From Cryobacterium melibiosiphilum (GTDB taxonomy: Bacteria > Actinomycetota > Actinomycetes > Actinomycetales > Microbacteriaceae), in contig NZ_QZVS01000092.1 of NCBI RefSeq assembly GCF_003602235.1, forward strand, positions 81,938-145,937: a stretch of 64,000 nt of DNA. The letters run 5' to 3'. The notes below the pieces were generated by a model. That model was given only the letters and a program-made list of their open reading frames with translations, was not told the DNA's origin and searched no databases. Position 1 is the stretch's first letter; every line of letters begins with the position of its first letter. This document shows positions 1 through 8,796 of this stretch, piece after piece. The position numbers were made by a program, and so were the translations under genes.

Positions 1-857
1 GGCAGGGCCTGCTCGGTGACGGTGGCGCCGGCCGGCGGGGTGAAGGTGAACAGCGCGGCATCCGGTGCCGTGAAACTCACCTCGGTGAACGCGACCTGGA
101 ACGCCGGGTCCTGCTGGCCCTGGGCACGCACGTTGACGCTCAGCGGCATGCCGGTCTCACTGTCGACGAAGATCGACGCCGAGGCGACGAGCGTTTCGTC
201 GGTGCGTGGGGTCAGCCGCAGCTCGTAGGCGTCGCGTCCGGCGATCGCGGTGTCGGTGCCCACGGTCACCTCGGTGCTCGAATCCAGGTCGGCGAGCAGG
301 GTGTCGGCCAGTTCGGCGGGGGTCGGCATCTCACCCAGTTCGGCGGCAGCCTTCGTCTTGGCCTCTTCGAGCTGGGCGCGGGCATCCGCTTCGGTGCCGG
401 CCGGAATGCTGAGGTGGGTCGCTTCATTGCTGTCGGAGTCGTAGAACCAGACCTCGTCACCGTTCACGATCAGGTTGCGCTCGTCGAGACGGTCGATCAC
501 CTGCACCCGCAGGTTGCCGGGGCCGTCGGCGAACACCCGGGCGGTGTGCGAACCGGTCAGCAGTTCGAGGGCGGTCGTGGCGGCGGATGCGGCGGCATCC
601 GTTCCGGAATCACTCGAGCCGGTCGACATACCCGACAGGGCGGAACCGAGGTCGGGCAGGCCGAGGTTCGAGGTCTGTTCGATCGTGCCCGAGAAGCTCG
701 AGACGGTGCTGTCGCTGACGAGTGCGAGCACCTCGGCGGCGGTCTTGTCCGGAAGGTCGACGACAGCGCCGGCCTGCAGCGGAACGGCCACCACAGCCAC
801 GGCGATCACCGCGGGAACCACAACGGCGGGCATCCACCGCAACCACACGCGACTCAT
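1..857 (-). CDS. LolA-like secreted/lipid-carrier family protein (3' end outside window)
   Basis: The reading frame enters from the left edge, so the C-terminus is missing; about 285 residues are visible. An N-terminal hydrophobic segment (about residues 10-27) ending in LQAGA looks like a Sec signal or anchor. The rest reads as the curved beta-sheet fold of LolA/RseB-like proteins, with WFYDSDSN and FVDSETGMPLSVNV resembling the strands of that family. A 4th-codon ATG at 857 was chosen over the ATG at 866 because GAGGG (867-871) then sits 9 bases upstream. In actinobacteria such proteins are predicted to act outside the membrane on lipids or as sigma/anti-sigma regulators; the exact role here is unknown. 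It is divergent from the next gene. Confidence 0.7.
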   Translation of the reverse strand, partial: MSRVWLRWMPAVVVPAVIAVAVVAVPLQAGAVVDLPDKTAAEVLALVSDSTVSSFSGTIEQTSNLGLPDLGSALSGMSTGSSDSGTDAAASAATTALELLTGSHTARVFADGPGNLRVQVIDRLDERNLIVNGDEVWFYDSDSNEATHLSIPAGTEADARAQLEEAKTKAAAELGEMPTPAELADTLLADLDSSTEVTVGTDTAIAGRDAYELRLTPRTDETLVASASIFVDSETGMPLSVNVRAQGQQDPAFQVAFTEVSFTAPDAALFTFTPPAGATVTEQAL

Positions 858-1018
858 TCGGTCCATCCCTCAGACAGCTGATCCATACGCCCGAGGGTAC
901 GCCGCGTGGCCGCCCGCTGTACACCCCAGTGCACCGAGGACGTCCTGCTCGTGGCGGATTCCCAGCCGCCGGCGCCCGGCGCTCGTCGTGATATTCCGGG
1001 CCGCGATAATCTGGACGG

Positions 1019-1816
1019 ATGCAGCCGATGCCACCCCCACCCAGCCCCGGCCCCGTGCGCCAGGCCCTCGCCGGCGTGGGATTCCTCGGCAAGGGCTTCT
1101 CGATGTGGATCACCTCGCCGCGCCTCATGCTTATCGGCGCCATCCCGGCGCTGATCGTCGGGGCCGTCTATGTCGTCGGCATCGTGTTCCTGGCGATCAA
1201 CCTGAGCGGCATCGCGGAGTGGGCGACCCCTTTCGCGGCGGGCTGGGCCGAGCCGTGGCGCACGGCCGTGCGCTTCGCGGTCGCGGCGGTCGTCGTGATC
1301 GGCAGCATCGTGCTGCTCTCCTATACCTATGTCGCCGTCACCCTGCTCGTCGGCGACCCCTTCTATGAGCGCATCTGGCGTTCGGTCGAAGCCCGTCTCG
1401 GCGACGCGCCGGCCGAGAGCAGCACCGGTCTCGTGCGCTCGGTGCTGCGGGCCGTTGCCGATGCCCTCCGCCTGCTCGCCCCGGTCGTACTCGTCGGTCT
1501 CGTCATCCTGGTCTGCGGCCTGATCCCGGTGGTCGGCGGCCTGCTCGCGTTCACCCTCGGCGCCCTGTTCGGCGGCTGGATCCTCGCCCTCGAACTCACC
1601 GGCCTCGCCTTCGATGCCCGCGGCTACACGCTGCGTCAGCGTCGGGCCCTGCTCGCCGGCCGCCGCGCCACGAGCCTCGGTTTCGGCGTCGCCACCTACC
1701 TCTTGTTCCTCATCCCCGTGGCAGCGGTGTTCGTGATGCCCGCCGCGGTCGCCGGTGCCGCCCTGCTCAGCCGCGACGCCCTCGCGCGCGCGGCCCTGCC
1801 CGCGCCGACAGGCTGA
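1019..1816 (+). CDS. EI24/CysZ-like multi-pass membrane protein
   Basis: The 265-residue protein has paired membrane segments at about 36-60 and 86-110, followed by the motif GDPFYERIW (112-120), which is characteristic of the EI24/CysZ family, and further hydrophobic segments at about 155-185 and 220-250. CysZ imports sulfate in proteobacteria; actinobacterial EI24 proteins have no settled substrate. A GATAAT box (1005-1010) lies 8 bases before the ATG and there is no good Shine-Dalgarno sequence, so the mRNA may be leaderless. The stop is one base short of the stop of the convergent J-domain gene. Confidence 0.8.
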   Translation: MQPMPPPPSPGPVRQALAGVGFLGKGFSMWITSPRLMLIGAIPALIVGAVYVVGIVFLAINLSGIAEWATPFAAGWAEPWRTAVRFAVAAVVVIGSIVLLSYTYVAVTLLVGDPFYERIWRSVEARLGDAPAESSTGLVRSVLRAVADALRLLAPVVLVGLVILVCGLIPVVGGLLAFTLGALFGGWILALELTGLAFDARGYTLRQRRALLAGRRATSLGFGVATYLLFLIPVAAVFVMPAAVAGAALLSRDALARAALPAPTG

Positions 1817-1817
1817 A

Positions 1818-2291
1818 TCAGCCGGGCAGCAGAATCGTCAGGCCCCAGATCGCCACGGTCAGCACCACGAAGACGACGGGCAGCACGACCCATTCGTGGT
1901 GGGCGCGGCGCGGCGCATCCCCACTCGGCGCATCGTCGCAAAACGTCGTGGACCGGGCCACCGACGGGGCCAGCCAGGCCCGGGCATCGCGAATCTGCAC
2001 GAATTCCGCGAAGCTGAGCGGCTCGCCGGGGCGGCCGGAGGGCGGCGCATCCGCCGGGTCGCGCGGCTCTGTCGGCCGCGGGGCGGCGCGGGGCGCGGCG
2101 GCACGCATCAGGTCGCGGGCTTCGATCAGGCGCACGAACTCGGCGGTGGCCGCCCGAATATCGGCGTCGGTGGCCCCGACAAACCGGTCCGGGTGTGACG
2201 CGCGGGCCCGGCGCTGAAACGCCCGGTCGATATCGGCGACGGATGCCCCACCCCCCACGTTCAGAATGGCCGCCGCTTCCGAGGGAGTCAC
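1818..2291 (-). CDS. J-domain protein with C-terminal membrane anchor
   Basis: The 157-residue protein starts with a short J-domain-like helix pair carrying HPD (residues 33-35), the motif by which DnaJ proteins stimulate Hsp70 ATPase. A Pro/Arg-rich linker follows, and a single membrane helix (about 136-155) ends the protein. The GTG start overlaps the upstream stop as GTGA, so translation is probably coupled to the preceding membrane protein gene. A longer open frame exists upstream, but it only shadows that gene. It probably recruits DnaK to the membrane; this is inferred from HPD alone. Confidence 0.75.
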   Translation of the reverse strand: MTPSEAAAILNVGGGASVADIDRAFQRRARASHPDRFVGATDADIRAATAEFVRLIEARDLMRAAAPRAAPRPTEPRDPADAPPSGRPGEPLSFAEFVQIRDARAWLAPSVARSTTFCDDAPSGDAPRRAHHEWVVLPVVFVVLTVAIWGLTILLPG

Positions 2292-2785
2292 GACGATGCC
2301 CGGAACGACCGCAGGTACGCCTCGTAGGCGAGGCGGTCGAGCTCGACCTTGACGCGGGGCGCATTCTCGCGCAGATTGTCCATCAGCGCGGCGTTGACCT
2401 TGTCCATCCGCCGACCGGCCCGAATGATGAGGATCGGCCCCCACAGCATCGCCGCCCAGAAGACCACGAACAGACCGATCGGGGCGGACAAAGAATACAG
2501 GCCGGTCGTGACGATGACCCCGAGCGCCAGAACGAGAAGTCCGATCCAGATCGATCGGCGGGCCGGTGCCGTATAACTGTGGGCGTACTGTTCCCAGGCC
2601 CCTTCGTTGCGGCGCCAGAACACCCAGCCCGGCGGCGCGGGCGGACAGTCGGGGGTGGGCGTCCAGCCCGGTGCGGGCTCCCAGCCCAGGTGCCCGGCCA
2701 CCCAATCACCGGTCGGCGCGGGCCATCGCGGGGGCTGCTGAAACTCCAACGGCAGCAGGCGTGCGAACTGCGACGCGTCGACCAT
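2288..2785 (-). CDS. Hypothetical two-helix membrane protein upstream of the J-domain gene
   Basis: Not recognised as a named family. The 165-residue protein begins with a Trp/Pro-rich soluble part (GWEPAPGWTPTPD, about 34-46) resembling the short sequences that precede membrane helices in many actinobacterial proteins. Two membrane helices follow (about 79-96 and 100-120), then a charged helix with AALMDNLRENAP. The ATG at 2785 was chosen because the frame upstream of it is only the translated 14-bp tandem repeat. It overlaps the J-domain gene by four bases, so the two are likely an operon and may act together at the membrane. Confidence 0.65.
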   Translation of the reverse strand: MVDASQFARLLPLEFQQPPRWPAPTGDWVAGHLGWEPAPGWTPTPDCPPAPPGWVFWRRNEGAWEQYAHSYTAPARRSIWIGLLVLALGVIVTTGLYSLSAPIGLFVVFWAAMLWGPILIIRAGRRMDKVNAALMDNLRENAPRVKVELDRLAYEAYLRSFRASS

Positions 2786-2858
2786 GCGACGAGCGTAGTG
2801 CGCCTGGCCCCCCAGGTGAACCCCCGCCGCCCGGGAACACGCGCTCGGAGACACGTAT

Positions 2859-2940
2859 GCGTAAACACGCACGCGTAAACACGCACGCATAAACACGCAC
2901 GCGTAAACACGCACGTGTAAACACGCACGTGTAAACACAG
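2859..2940. repeat. 14-bp tandem repeat, about 5.9 copies
   Basis: The unit GCGTAAACACGCAC recurs at 2859, 2873, 2887, 2901 and 2915, with a partial copy at 2929-2940. Copies differ only at the second or third base (GCG, GCA or GTG starts). The array abuts the hairpin downstream of tRNA-Leu. On the minus strand it is open in all frames and gives a repeating CVFTRACL-like peptide, probably by chance since 14 is not a multiple of 3. Confidence 0.95.
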
Positions 2941-2968
2941 AAGGCCCCCGATTGCTCGGGGGCCTTCT
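2939..2968 (-). terminator. Hairpin terminator downstream of tRNA-Leu
   Basis: An inverted repeat with AGAAGGCCCCC and GGGGGCCTTCT arms closes over a short loop 45 bases after the 3' end of the tRNA. The U-tract is weak, which is normal for high-GC actinobacteria. It could work in both directions. Confidence 0.75.
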
Positions 2969-3012
2969 CTGTCGATCTTTACCCAGCGGTGCGATTTCCA
3001 CCTGTTCACGTG

Positions 3013-3096
3013 TGCGCGAGAGGGGACTTGAACCCCTACGTCCTTTCGAACACTGGCACCTGAAGCCAGCGCGTCTGCCAATTCCGCCACTCGCGC
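3013..3096 (-). tRNA. tRNA-Leu (anticodon CAG)
   Basis: The 84-base cloverleaf has acceptor GCGCGAG pairing with CTCGCGC, discriminator A, anticodon stem TGGC/GCCA around loop TTCAGGT (anticodon CAG), a long variable arm typical of class II tRNAs and T-arm GGGGTTCAAGTCCCC. CCA is not encoded. A tRNA-Leu next to fhaA is also found in Mycobacterium tuberculosis. Confidence 0.95.
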
Positions 3097-3342
3097 GAAC
3101 TTACAGATCGTAGCACTGGACAAGTCCCGGGCGCGAATCGACCCCGGCGGCACCCACAACGTACCGGTACGGTTGGCACCCCGTAGACGCACCGGATCAC
3201 CCCCGAATGTCGATCCGGGGAATTGGTCGGGCCGGAAAGGGCCACGTAAGATACCCTTTTGTGCCCGTCTGGGCCCTTCAGCAAGGGTTAACACCCGAGA
3301 CAAGTAGCATGCTCATAGCCAGAAATACGGATCGGGAGACCT
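3097..3342 (+). promoter_or_regulatory. Intergenic region with promoter of the fhaA-pknB operon
   Basis: This 246-base gap holds TTGGTC (3223-3228), an 18-base spacer and TAAGAT (3247-3252), a good vegetative promoter match about 90 bases before fhaA. An imperfect inverted repeat (AAGGGCC / GGGCCCTT) flanks the -10. GGGAG (3334-3338) is the fhaA ribosome binding site. Nothing coding is seen. Confidence 0.5.
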
Positions 3343-4143
3343 GTGGGCATTTTAGATAGCTTCGAGAAAGGCCTTGAGCGTGTCGTTAACGGCGCGTTCG
3401 CCAAGACCTTTCGCTCAGGGCTGCAGCCGGTGGAGATCACCTCCGCGCTGCGACGCGAGCTGGACACGAAAGCCGCGGTCGTCTCGCGGGAACGCATCCT
3501 CGCGCCCAATCGCTTCGCCGTGCGCATGTCCCACCCCGACTTCGTGCGCATGTCCGCCCTCGGCTCGACGCTCATCGACGAGCTCACCGACCTCGTGCGG
3601 GCCTACGCCACCGAACAGCGGTACCAGTTCGCCGGCGGCATCTCCATCGACATCAACGAAGACCCCAGCCTCACCGAGGGTCTGGTGCAGATCGATTCCA
3701 GCACGACGAAGGGCGGCGACAATCGTCCGGCCAGCGCCCCGGCCCCGGCGGGTCCCCGCGCGAGCACGGCCGCCCGCATCCCGGTGCTCGACATCAACGG
3801 CACGCAGCACCGCCTGGTCAAGACCCGCACCGTCATCGGCCGCGGCAGCGACGCCGACATCACCGTCGATGACACCGGCACCTCCCGCCAGCACGTCGAA
3901 ATCCTCTGGGACGGCACCCACGCCCAGGTGCGCGACCTCGGTTCCACCAACGGCTCCCAGCTCAACGGCACTCCCGTCAGCCAGGCCGCCCTTGAGAACG
4001 GGTCGGTCGTGACCATCGGACGCACTCGCATCCTCTTTCGCCTGGTCGAACAAAACCCGACCGGCACGAACCACCCCGACGCCCGCCCGGACAACTCGTC
4101 GGACCGCCACGACATGGGCGGATTCTGGGGGCCGGCCACATGA
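3343..4143 (+). CDS. fhaA: FHA domain protein FhaA with N-terminal DUF3662
   Basis: The 266-residue protein has an N-terminal DUF3662 domain (about 1-117, starting GILDSFEKGLE), a Pro/Ala linker and a C-terminal FHA domain (about 147-235). The phosphothreonine-binding residues are visible: GRGSD (166-170), SRQH (181-184) and STNG (201-204). In mycobacteria FhaA is phosphorylated by the neighbouring kinases and binds phosphorylated MviN/MurJ to hold back lipid II export. The GTG start is preceded by GGGAG. It is the first gene of the operon and overlaps fhaB by four bases (ATGA). A tail of about 25 residues follows the FHA fold. Confidence 0.93.
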   Translation: MGILDSFEKGLERVVNGAFAKTFRSGLQPVEITSALRRELDTKAAVVSRERILAPNRFAVRMSHPDFVRMSALGSTLIDELTDLVRAYATEQRYQFAGGISIDINEDPSLTEGLVQIDSSTTKGGDNRPASAPAPAGPRASTAARIPVLDINGTQHRLVKTRTVIGRGSDADITVDDTGTSRQHVEILWDGTHAQVRDLGSTNGSQLNGTPVSQAALENGSVVTIGRTRILFRLVEQNPTGTNHPDARPDNSSDRHDMGGFWGPAT

Positions 4144-4697
4144 GTCCCAGCGAACTGACCCTGCTGGTGCTGCGCCTCGGCTTTCTGCTGCTGCTCTGGC
4201 TTTTCATCTTCGGCATCGTTTACGCCCTGCGCAGCGACCTCTTCGGCCAACGGGTGCGCAAGATGAAGACGGATGCCCCGGCCACGCCGGTTCCGGCCGC
4301 CGCCTTCGCCGCAGCATCCGCTGCCCCCGCCGCCGCCCCGGCGCCCGCCCGGGCCGCAGCCACTCCGACCCCGCCGAGCAGCGTCGGCGAACGCGCCACG
4401 GCGCAGAACGCGACCCGCCTCGTGATCACGAGCGGCCCGAAGGCCGGCGTCGAGTTTCCCTTGACGACCGAGTCGATCACTATCGGTCGCTCCAACGACT
4501 CGAGCCTTGTCATCCGCGACGATTACACCTCCACCCACCACGCCCGGCTGATGCTGTGGAACGAGGAGTGGATGATCCAGGACCTCGACTCGACCAACGG
4601 CACTTTCCTCGCCGGCAGCCGGGTCGCGATCCCGACGCCCGTGCCCCTGAACGCCACCATCAAAATTGGCGCGACCAGCTTCGAGCTTCGGCGGTAG
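4140..4697 (+). CDS. fhaB: Membrane-anchored FHA domain protein FhaB
   Basis: The 185-residue protein has an N-terminal membrane helix (about 5-29), an Ala/Pro-rich cytoplasmic linker (46-82) and a C-terminal FHA domain with GRSND (116-120), THHARL (132-137) and STNG (151-154). The FhaB/FipA family binds phosphothreonine on division and wall proteins and supports septum assembly. It overlaps the fhaA stop and is four bases from pstP, so the three are co-translated. As a receptor for kinase products it sits in the same operon as the kinases and phosphatase. Confidence 0.92.
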   Translation: MSPSELTLLVLRLGFLLLLWLFIFGIVYALRSDLFGQRVRKMKTDAPATPVPAAAFAAASAAPAAAPAPARAAATPTPPSSVGERATAQNATRLVITSGPKAGVEFPLTTESITIGRSNDSSLVIRDDYTSTHHARLMLWNEEWMIQDLDSTNGTFLAGSRVAIPTPVPLNATIKIGATSFELRR

Positions 4698-4701
4698 CTG
4701 C

Positions 4702-5949
4702 ATGGCGACAGTGAGCCACAGCGCCGCCGCGTCCCACGTGGGCAAGGTGCGCGCGAACAACCAGGATTCCGGCTATGCCGGGCACAGCCTGTTTGTGGTC
4801 GCCGACGGCATGGGTGGCCATGCCGGCGGGGATGTGGCTTCCTCGATCGCAACGAAACGCATCATCGAAGCCGACACCCGTTACCTGTCGGCGCAGGAGG
4901 CCGAGTTCGCACTGCGCGCCGCGCTCGTCGCCGCGAATTCCGAACTGGCCGAAACGGTCTTCGAGCACGCCGAACTGACCGGAATGGGTACGACCGTGAG
5001 CGCGCTCGTGGTGCTCGAGAACGAGGTCGCGATCGCCCACATCGGCGACTCCCGCATCTACCTGCTGCGCGACGGTGAACTCTCCCAGATCACCACCGAC
5101 CACACCTTCGTGCAGCGCCTGGTCGACAGCGGTCGCATCACGGAGGCCGAAGCGGCCGTGCACCCGCGCCGTTCGGTGCTGATGCGCGTGCTCGGCGACG
5201 TGGAATCCTCCCCCGAGGTCGACACGTCGATCCTCGCGACCCTCGACGGTGACCGCTGGCTGCTGTGCTCCGACGGCCTCACCGGCGTGGTCTCCTTCAC
5301 CGGCATCGCGAATGCCCTCTCCAGCGGCCTGAGCGCGACGGATGTCGCCGATCGCCTCGTGAAGGAAAGCCTCGACGGCGGTGCCCCCGACAACGTCACG
5401 GTCGTGATCGTCGACGTCGGGGAGGGCGTGCCGCGCACCGATAGCCCGACCGTCGTCGGTTCGGCGGCAAATCCGCTCGCCTTCGGTGAAGAACCCGGCC
5501 GGGTGCGTGCGCTGCGCATGCCCGCGCTGCGCCTGCACCCCGTGCGCGAGGCGCACTTCGAGCCCGACTCCCAGGACTACCTCTCCGAGCTCATCGAAGA
5601 GGATGCCCGCCGCGCCCGCCGCCGCAAGGCCACCTGGCTCGTCGCGATCATTTTGCTGACCGTGTCGATCGTCGGTGCCGCGTTCCTCGGCTATCAGTGG
5701 ACCCAGACCCGGTATTTCGTGGGCGTCGAAGGCACCACGGTCGCCATTTACCAGGGCGTGCAGCAGGATCTCGGTCCGATCAAGCTGTCCAGCGTGTATG
5801 AGGACACCGATCTGGAACTGTCTGCGCTGCGGGTCTACGACCGCCAGCTGGTGGAACAGACCATCAGTGCCACCTCGCTCACGGATGCCATGAAAATCGT
5901 CGACCGGCTGACCAATTCGAGCAGCGCCAACATTTCGAGCAGCGAGTAG
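4702..5949 (+). CDS. pstP: PP2C-type Ser/Thr protein phosphatase PstP
   Basis: The 415-residue protein has an N-terminal PP2C domain: NNQDSG near 19-24, VVADGMGGHAGG (32-43) with the metal-binding Asp-Gly, SDGLTG near 190 and APDNVTVVIVD near 226. A single membrane helix (about 309-332) separates it from a small extracellular C-terminal domain, as in mycobacterial PstP. It removes phosphates placed by PknA/PknB. ATG 4702 was chosen because the open frame upstream lies inside fhaB and lacks a ribosome site. Confidence 0.93.
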   Translation: MATVSHSAAASHVGKVRANNQDSGYAGHSLFVVADGMGGHAGGDVASSIATKRIIEADTRYLSAQEAEFALRAALVAANSELAETVFEHAELTGMGTTVSALVVLENEVAIAHIGDSRIYLLRDGELSQITTDHTFVQRLVDSGRITEAEAAVHPRRSVLMRVLGDVESSPEVDTSILATLDGDRWLLCSDGLTGVVSFTGIANALSSGLSATDVADRLVKESLDGGAPDNVTVVIVDVGEGVPRTDSPTVVGSAANPLAFGEEPGRVRALRMPALRLHPVREAHFEPDSQDYLSELIEEDARRARRRKATWLVAIILLTVSIVGAAFLGYQWTQTRYFVGVEGTTVAIYQGVQQDLGPIKLSSVYEDTDLELSALRVYDRQLVEQTISATSLTDAMKIVDRLTNSSSANISSSE

Positions 5950-5955
5950 GCCGCC

Positions 5956-7341
5956 GTGACCCTGAACACCGCCGCCACCAGCGCCATTCCCGCCGATCCC
6001 GGCCCCAAGGTGCGCCTGCCGCAGAAGATGCGCAACCTCGAGCTGTTCCTGCTGCTCGTGGCCTGCGGCATCAACGCGAGCGCCGTGGTGCTCGTGCAGC
6101 TCGGCGCGCTCGGGGAGATCGACACCACACTGCTCTTTCTCGGAGTGACGCTCTCGGTGCTGGTGATCGCGCTGCACTTCGTGCTGCGCTTCGTGGCCCG
6201 CGACGCCGACCCTTTCATCCTGCCGATCGCGACGCTGCTCAACGGCCTGGGTATCGCGATGATCTACCGCATCGATATCGCCGTGCAGGACAGCGGCTGG
6301 GAGAGCGCCGCGGTGCGCCAGACCGCGTGGAGCGCCCTGGCCATTGCCAGCGCGATCACCGTACTGCTGATCATTCGCAACCACCGGGTGCTGTTTCGCT
6401 ACACCTATATCTTTGGTTTCCTCGGCGTGCTGCTGCTGCTCTTGCCCCTGGTTCCCGGGCTCGGCAAGGAGATCAGCGGCGCCCGGGTCTGGATCAGCGT
6501 GGGTTCGTTCGCGACCTTCCAGCCCGGTGAGATCGCCAAGATCGCCCTCGCCGTGTTCTTCGCCGGTTATCTGGTGCGCAACCGGGACAGCCTCGCCATG
6601 GTCGGCAAGAAGTTCCTCGGCATGCGGTTTCCGCGGCTGCGGGACCTCGGCCCGATCCTGGTGGTCTGGGCCCTGTCGATGTCGGTCATCATCTTCCAGC
6701 GTGACCTTGGCACCGCGCTGCTCTACTTCGGCCTGTTCCTGGTCATGCTCTACCTCGCGACGGCCCGGATCAGCTGGGTTATTCTCGGTGTCGGTCTGTT
6801 CCTCGGCGGCGCCGTGCTCGCCAGCCAGACCCTCGAATACGTCAACGGCCGCTTCACGAACTGGCTCGACGCCCTCAACCCGGCCGTCTATGAGGCCCGC
6901 GGCGGCAGTTTCCAGCTCGTGCAGGGCCTCTTCGGCCTCGCCAAGGGCGGCCTGCTCGGTACCGGTCTCGGCCAGGGCCGCCCCGAGATCACCCCCGTGC
7001 CCCAGAGTGACTACATCATCGCGAGCCTCGGCGAAGAGCTCGGCCTCGCCGGTCTGTTCGCGATCCTGGCCCTCTACCTGCTGCTCGTCGCCCGCGGGTT
7101 CCGCATCGGGTTCGCCGGCCAGGACGATTTCGGCAAGCTGCTCGCCGTGGGCCTCGCCTTCGTCATCGCGCTGCAGTGCTTCATCGTCATCGGCGGCGTC
7201 ACCCGCGTCATCCCGCTGACCGGCCTGACCACCCCGTTTCTGGCCGCCGGCGGCTCCTCCCTCATCGCCAACTGGATCATCGTCGCCCTGCTGCTGCGCC
7301 TGTCCGACACAGTGCGCAACCAACCCCGGCTGGTGGTCTAA
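5956..7341 (+). CDS. rodA: SEDS-family peptidoglycan glycosyltransferase RodA (FtsW/RodA/SpoVE)
   Basis: The 461-residue polytopic protein has about ten membrane helices and the SEDS hallmarks: FQPGEIAKIAL near 188-198, a long extracellular loop with GRFTNWLDALNP, and PVPQSDYIIASLGEELG near 350, which includes the conserved acidic residues. SEDS proteins polymerise glycan strands from lipid II with a class B PBP partner. That partner, pbpA, starts directly at the stop codon (TAAATG). The GTG start lies six bases after pstP. It is called RodA rather than FtsW from its operon, which matches Mycobacterium. Confidence 0.92.
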   Translation: MTLNTAATSAIPADPGPKVRLPQKMRNLELFLLLVACGINASAVVLVQLGALGEIDTTLLFLGVTLSVLVIALHFVLRFVARDADPFILPIATLLNGLGIAMIYRIDIAVQDSGWESAAVRQTAWSALAIASAITVLLIIRNHRVLFRYTYIFGFLGVLLLLLPLVPGLGKEISGARVWISVGSFATFQPGEIAKIALAVFFAGYLVRNRDSLAMVGKKFLGMRFPRLRDLGPILVVWALSMSVIIFQRDLGTALLYFGLFLVMLYLATARISWVILGVGLFLGGAVLASQTLEYVNGRFTNWLDALNPAVYEARGGSFQLVQGLFGLAKGGLLGTGLGQGRPEITPVPQSDYIIASLGEELGLAGLFAILALYLLLVARGFRIGFAGQDDFGKLLAVGLAFVIALQCFIVIGGVTRVIPLTGLTTPFLAAGGSSLIANWIIVALLLRLSDTVRNQPRLVV

Positions 7342-8796
7342 ATGAATCGCGAACTCAAACGCGTGAGCATCGTCGTGATGTTCATGTTCATCGCCCTGCT
7401 CGGCTCGACGACGGTCGTGCAGGCCTTCGAGGCCGAGAGTCTCAACGCGGATCCCCGCAACACGCGCACGCTCTACGACAGCTATTCCGTCGAGCGCGGC
7501 GCGATCCTGGTTGACGGCGACCCGATCGCCCAGTCGATGCCCGCGGACGACAACTTCAAGTACCTGCGCACCTACGCGAATGGGCCGCTCTACGCATCCG
7601 TCACCGGTTTCATCCCGATCAACGGCGCGCCGACCGGCCTCGAGTTCGCCCTCAACAGTGAGCTGACCGGAACCAGCAACTCGCAGTTCTTCGACAAGAT
7701 CAGCGACATCGTCACCGGCGCCACCCCCAAGGGAGCGGCCGTGGAGATCACCATCGACCCGGTCGCCCAGCAGGCCGCGTGGGATGCCCTCGGCGACAAG
7801 ACCGGCTCGGTCGTCGTCACCGAGCCGGCCACCGGGCGCATCCTGGCGATGGTGTCCAAGCCGAGCTACGACCCGAACCTGCTCACCGTGCACGACAACG
7901 CGGCGGTCACCGAGGCCTACGATTCCCTGGTCAACGATGAAAATGACCCGCTGATCGACCGCGCCACGAATTCGCTGAACCCGCCCGGTTCGGTCTTCAA
8001 GCTCGTCGTGACGACGGCGGCGCTCGAATCGGGCGATTTCACCCCCGAGAGCACCTTCCCGAACCTGCAGACCTACACCGCCCCGGGCACCACGAGTGAG
8101 ATCGAGAACTCCGGCGGCGGCACCTGCGGCGGCGGCGACACGGTCACCCTCGCCACGGCGCTGCGGCTCTCCTGCAACATTCCCTTCGCCGAGCTCGGCG
8201 TGCAGCTGGGTGACGCCGCGATCCTCGAGACCGCCGAGAAGTTCGGCTTCAACAGCGAATTCCAGATCCCGATGGATGTCGCCACGAGCGTCTACCCGAC
8301 CGGCGGGCTTGACGACGCGTTCACCGCGCAGACGGCTTTCGGCCAGTACGAGGTGCGGGCGACCCCGCTGCAGATGGCCATGGTCTCCGCCGCGATCGCC
8401 AACAAGGGCATCGTCATGCGACCGAACGTCGTCGAGGAGATCCTCGCCCCCAACCTGAGTTCGATCAGCGCCTTCGAACCCGAAGAATTCGGCCGGGTGA
8501 TGAGCGCCGCTACGGCGGCCACCCTCAGCGAGATGATGGTCAACGGCGTTCAGTCGGGTGCCGCGAGCAATGCGAGAATAGACGGGGTCAACGTGGCGGG
8601 TAAAACAGGCACAGCACAGAACGGTTCAAGCGAACCGTACACCCTGTGGTTTACCGGTTTTGCTCCGGCGGAAGACCCGGACTACGCAATCTCCGTTCTC
8701 GTCGAGGACGGCGGGGGAATGGGCCAGACCGGGTTCGGTAATCTACTTGCCGCACCAATCGCACAACAGGTACTAGAGGCGGTGCTACAGAAATGA
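7342..8796 (+). CDS. pbpA: Class B penicillin-binding protein PbpA (D,D-transpeptidase)
   Basis: The 484-residue protein has an N-terminal membrane anchor (about 9-28), a dimerisation region and a transpeptidase domain with all three catalytic motifs: SVFK (Ser217, Lys220), SCN (277-279) and KTG (421-423). It cross-links glycan made by the adjacent RodA and would be a beta-lactam target. Its start follows the rodA stop without a gap and its stop overlaps the pknA start (ATGA), so the set is translated together. Confidence 0.93.
   Translation: MNRELKRVSIVVMFMFIALLGSTTVVQAFEAESLNADPRNTRTLYDSYSVERGAILVDGDPIAQSMPADDNFKYLRTYANGPLYASVTGFIPINGAPTGLEFALNSELTGTSNSQFFDKISDIVTGATPKGAAVEITIDPVAQQAAWDALGDKTGSVVVTEPATGRILAMVSKPSYDPNLLTVHDNAAVTEAYDSLVNDENDPLIDRATNSLNPPGSVFKLVVTTAALESGDFTPESTFPNLQTYTAPGTTSEIENSGGGTCGGGDTVTLATALRLSCNIPFAELGVQLGDAAILETAEKFGFNSEFQIPMDVATSVYPTGGLDDAFTAQTAFGQYEVRATPLQMAMVSAAIANKGIVMRPNVVEEILAPNLSSISAFEPEEFGRVMSAATAATLSEMMVNGVQSGAASNARIDGVNVAGKTGTAQNGSSEPYTLWFTGFAPAEDPDYAISVLVEDGGGMGQTGFGNLLAAPIAQQVLEAVLQK

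Noticed and set aside
2786..3001. N-terminal extension of the membrane protein gene through the 14-bp repeat
   Set aside because: The extension consists of translated tandem repeat and crosses the tRNA-Leu terminator region; ATG 2785 gives a sensible protein.
4660..7893. Very long open frame antisense to pstP, rodA and pbpA
   Set aside because: It is the usual GC-rich shadow of real genes; the protein is low-complexity His/Asp/Gly/Arg with no recognisable domain, and the plus-strand genes have all catalytic motifs.
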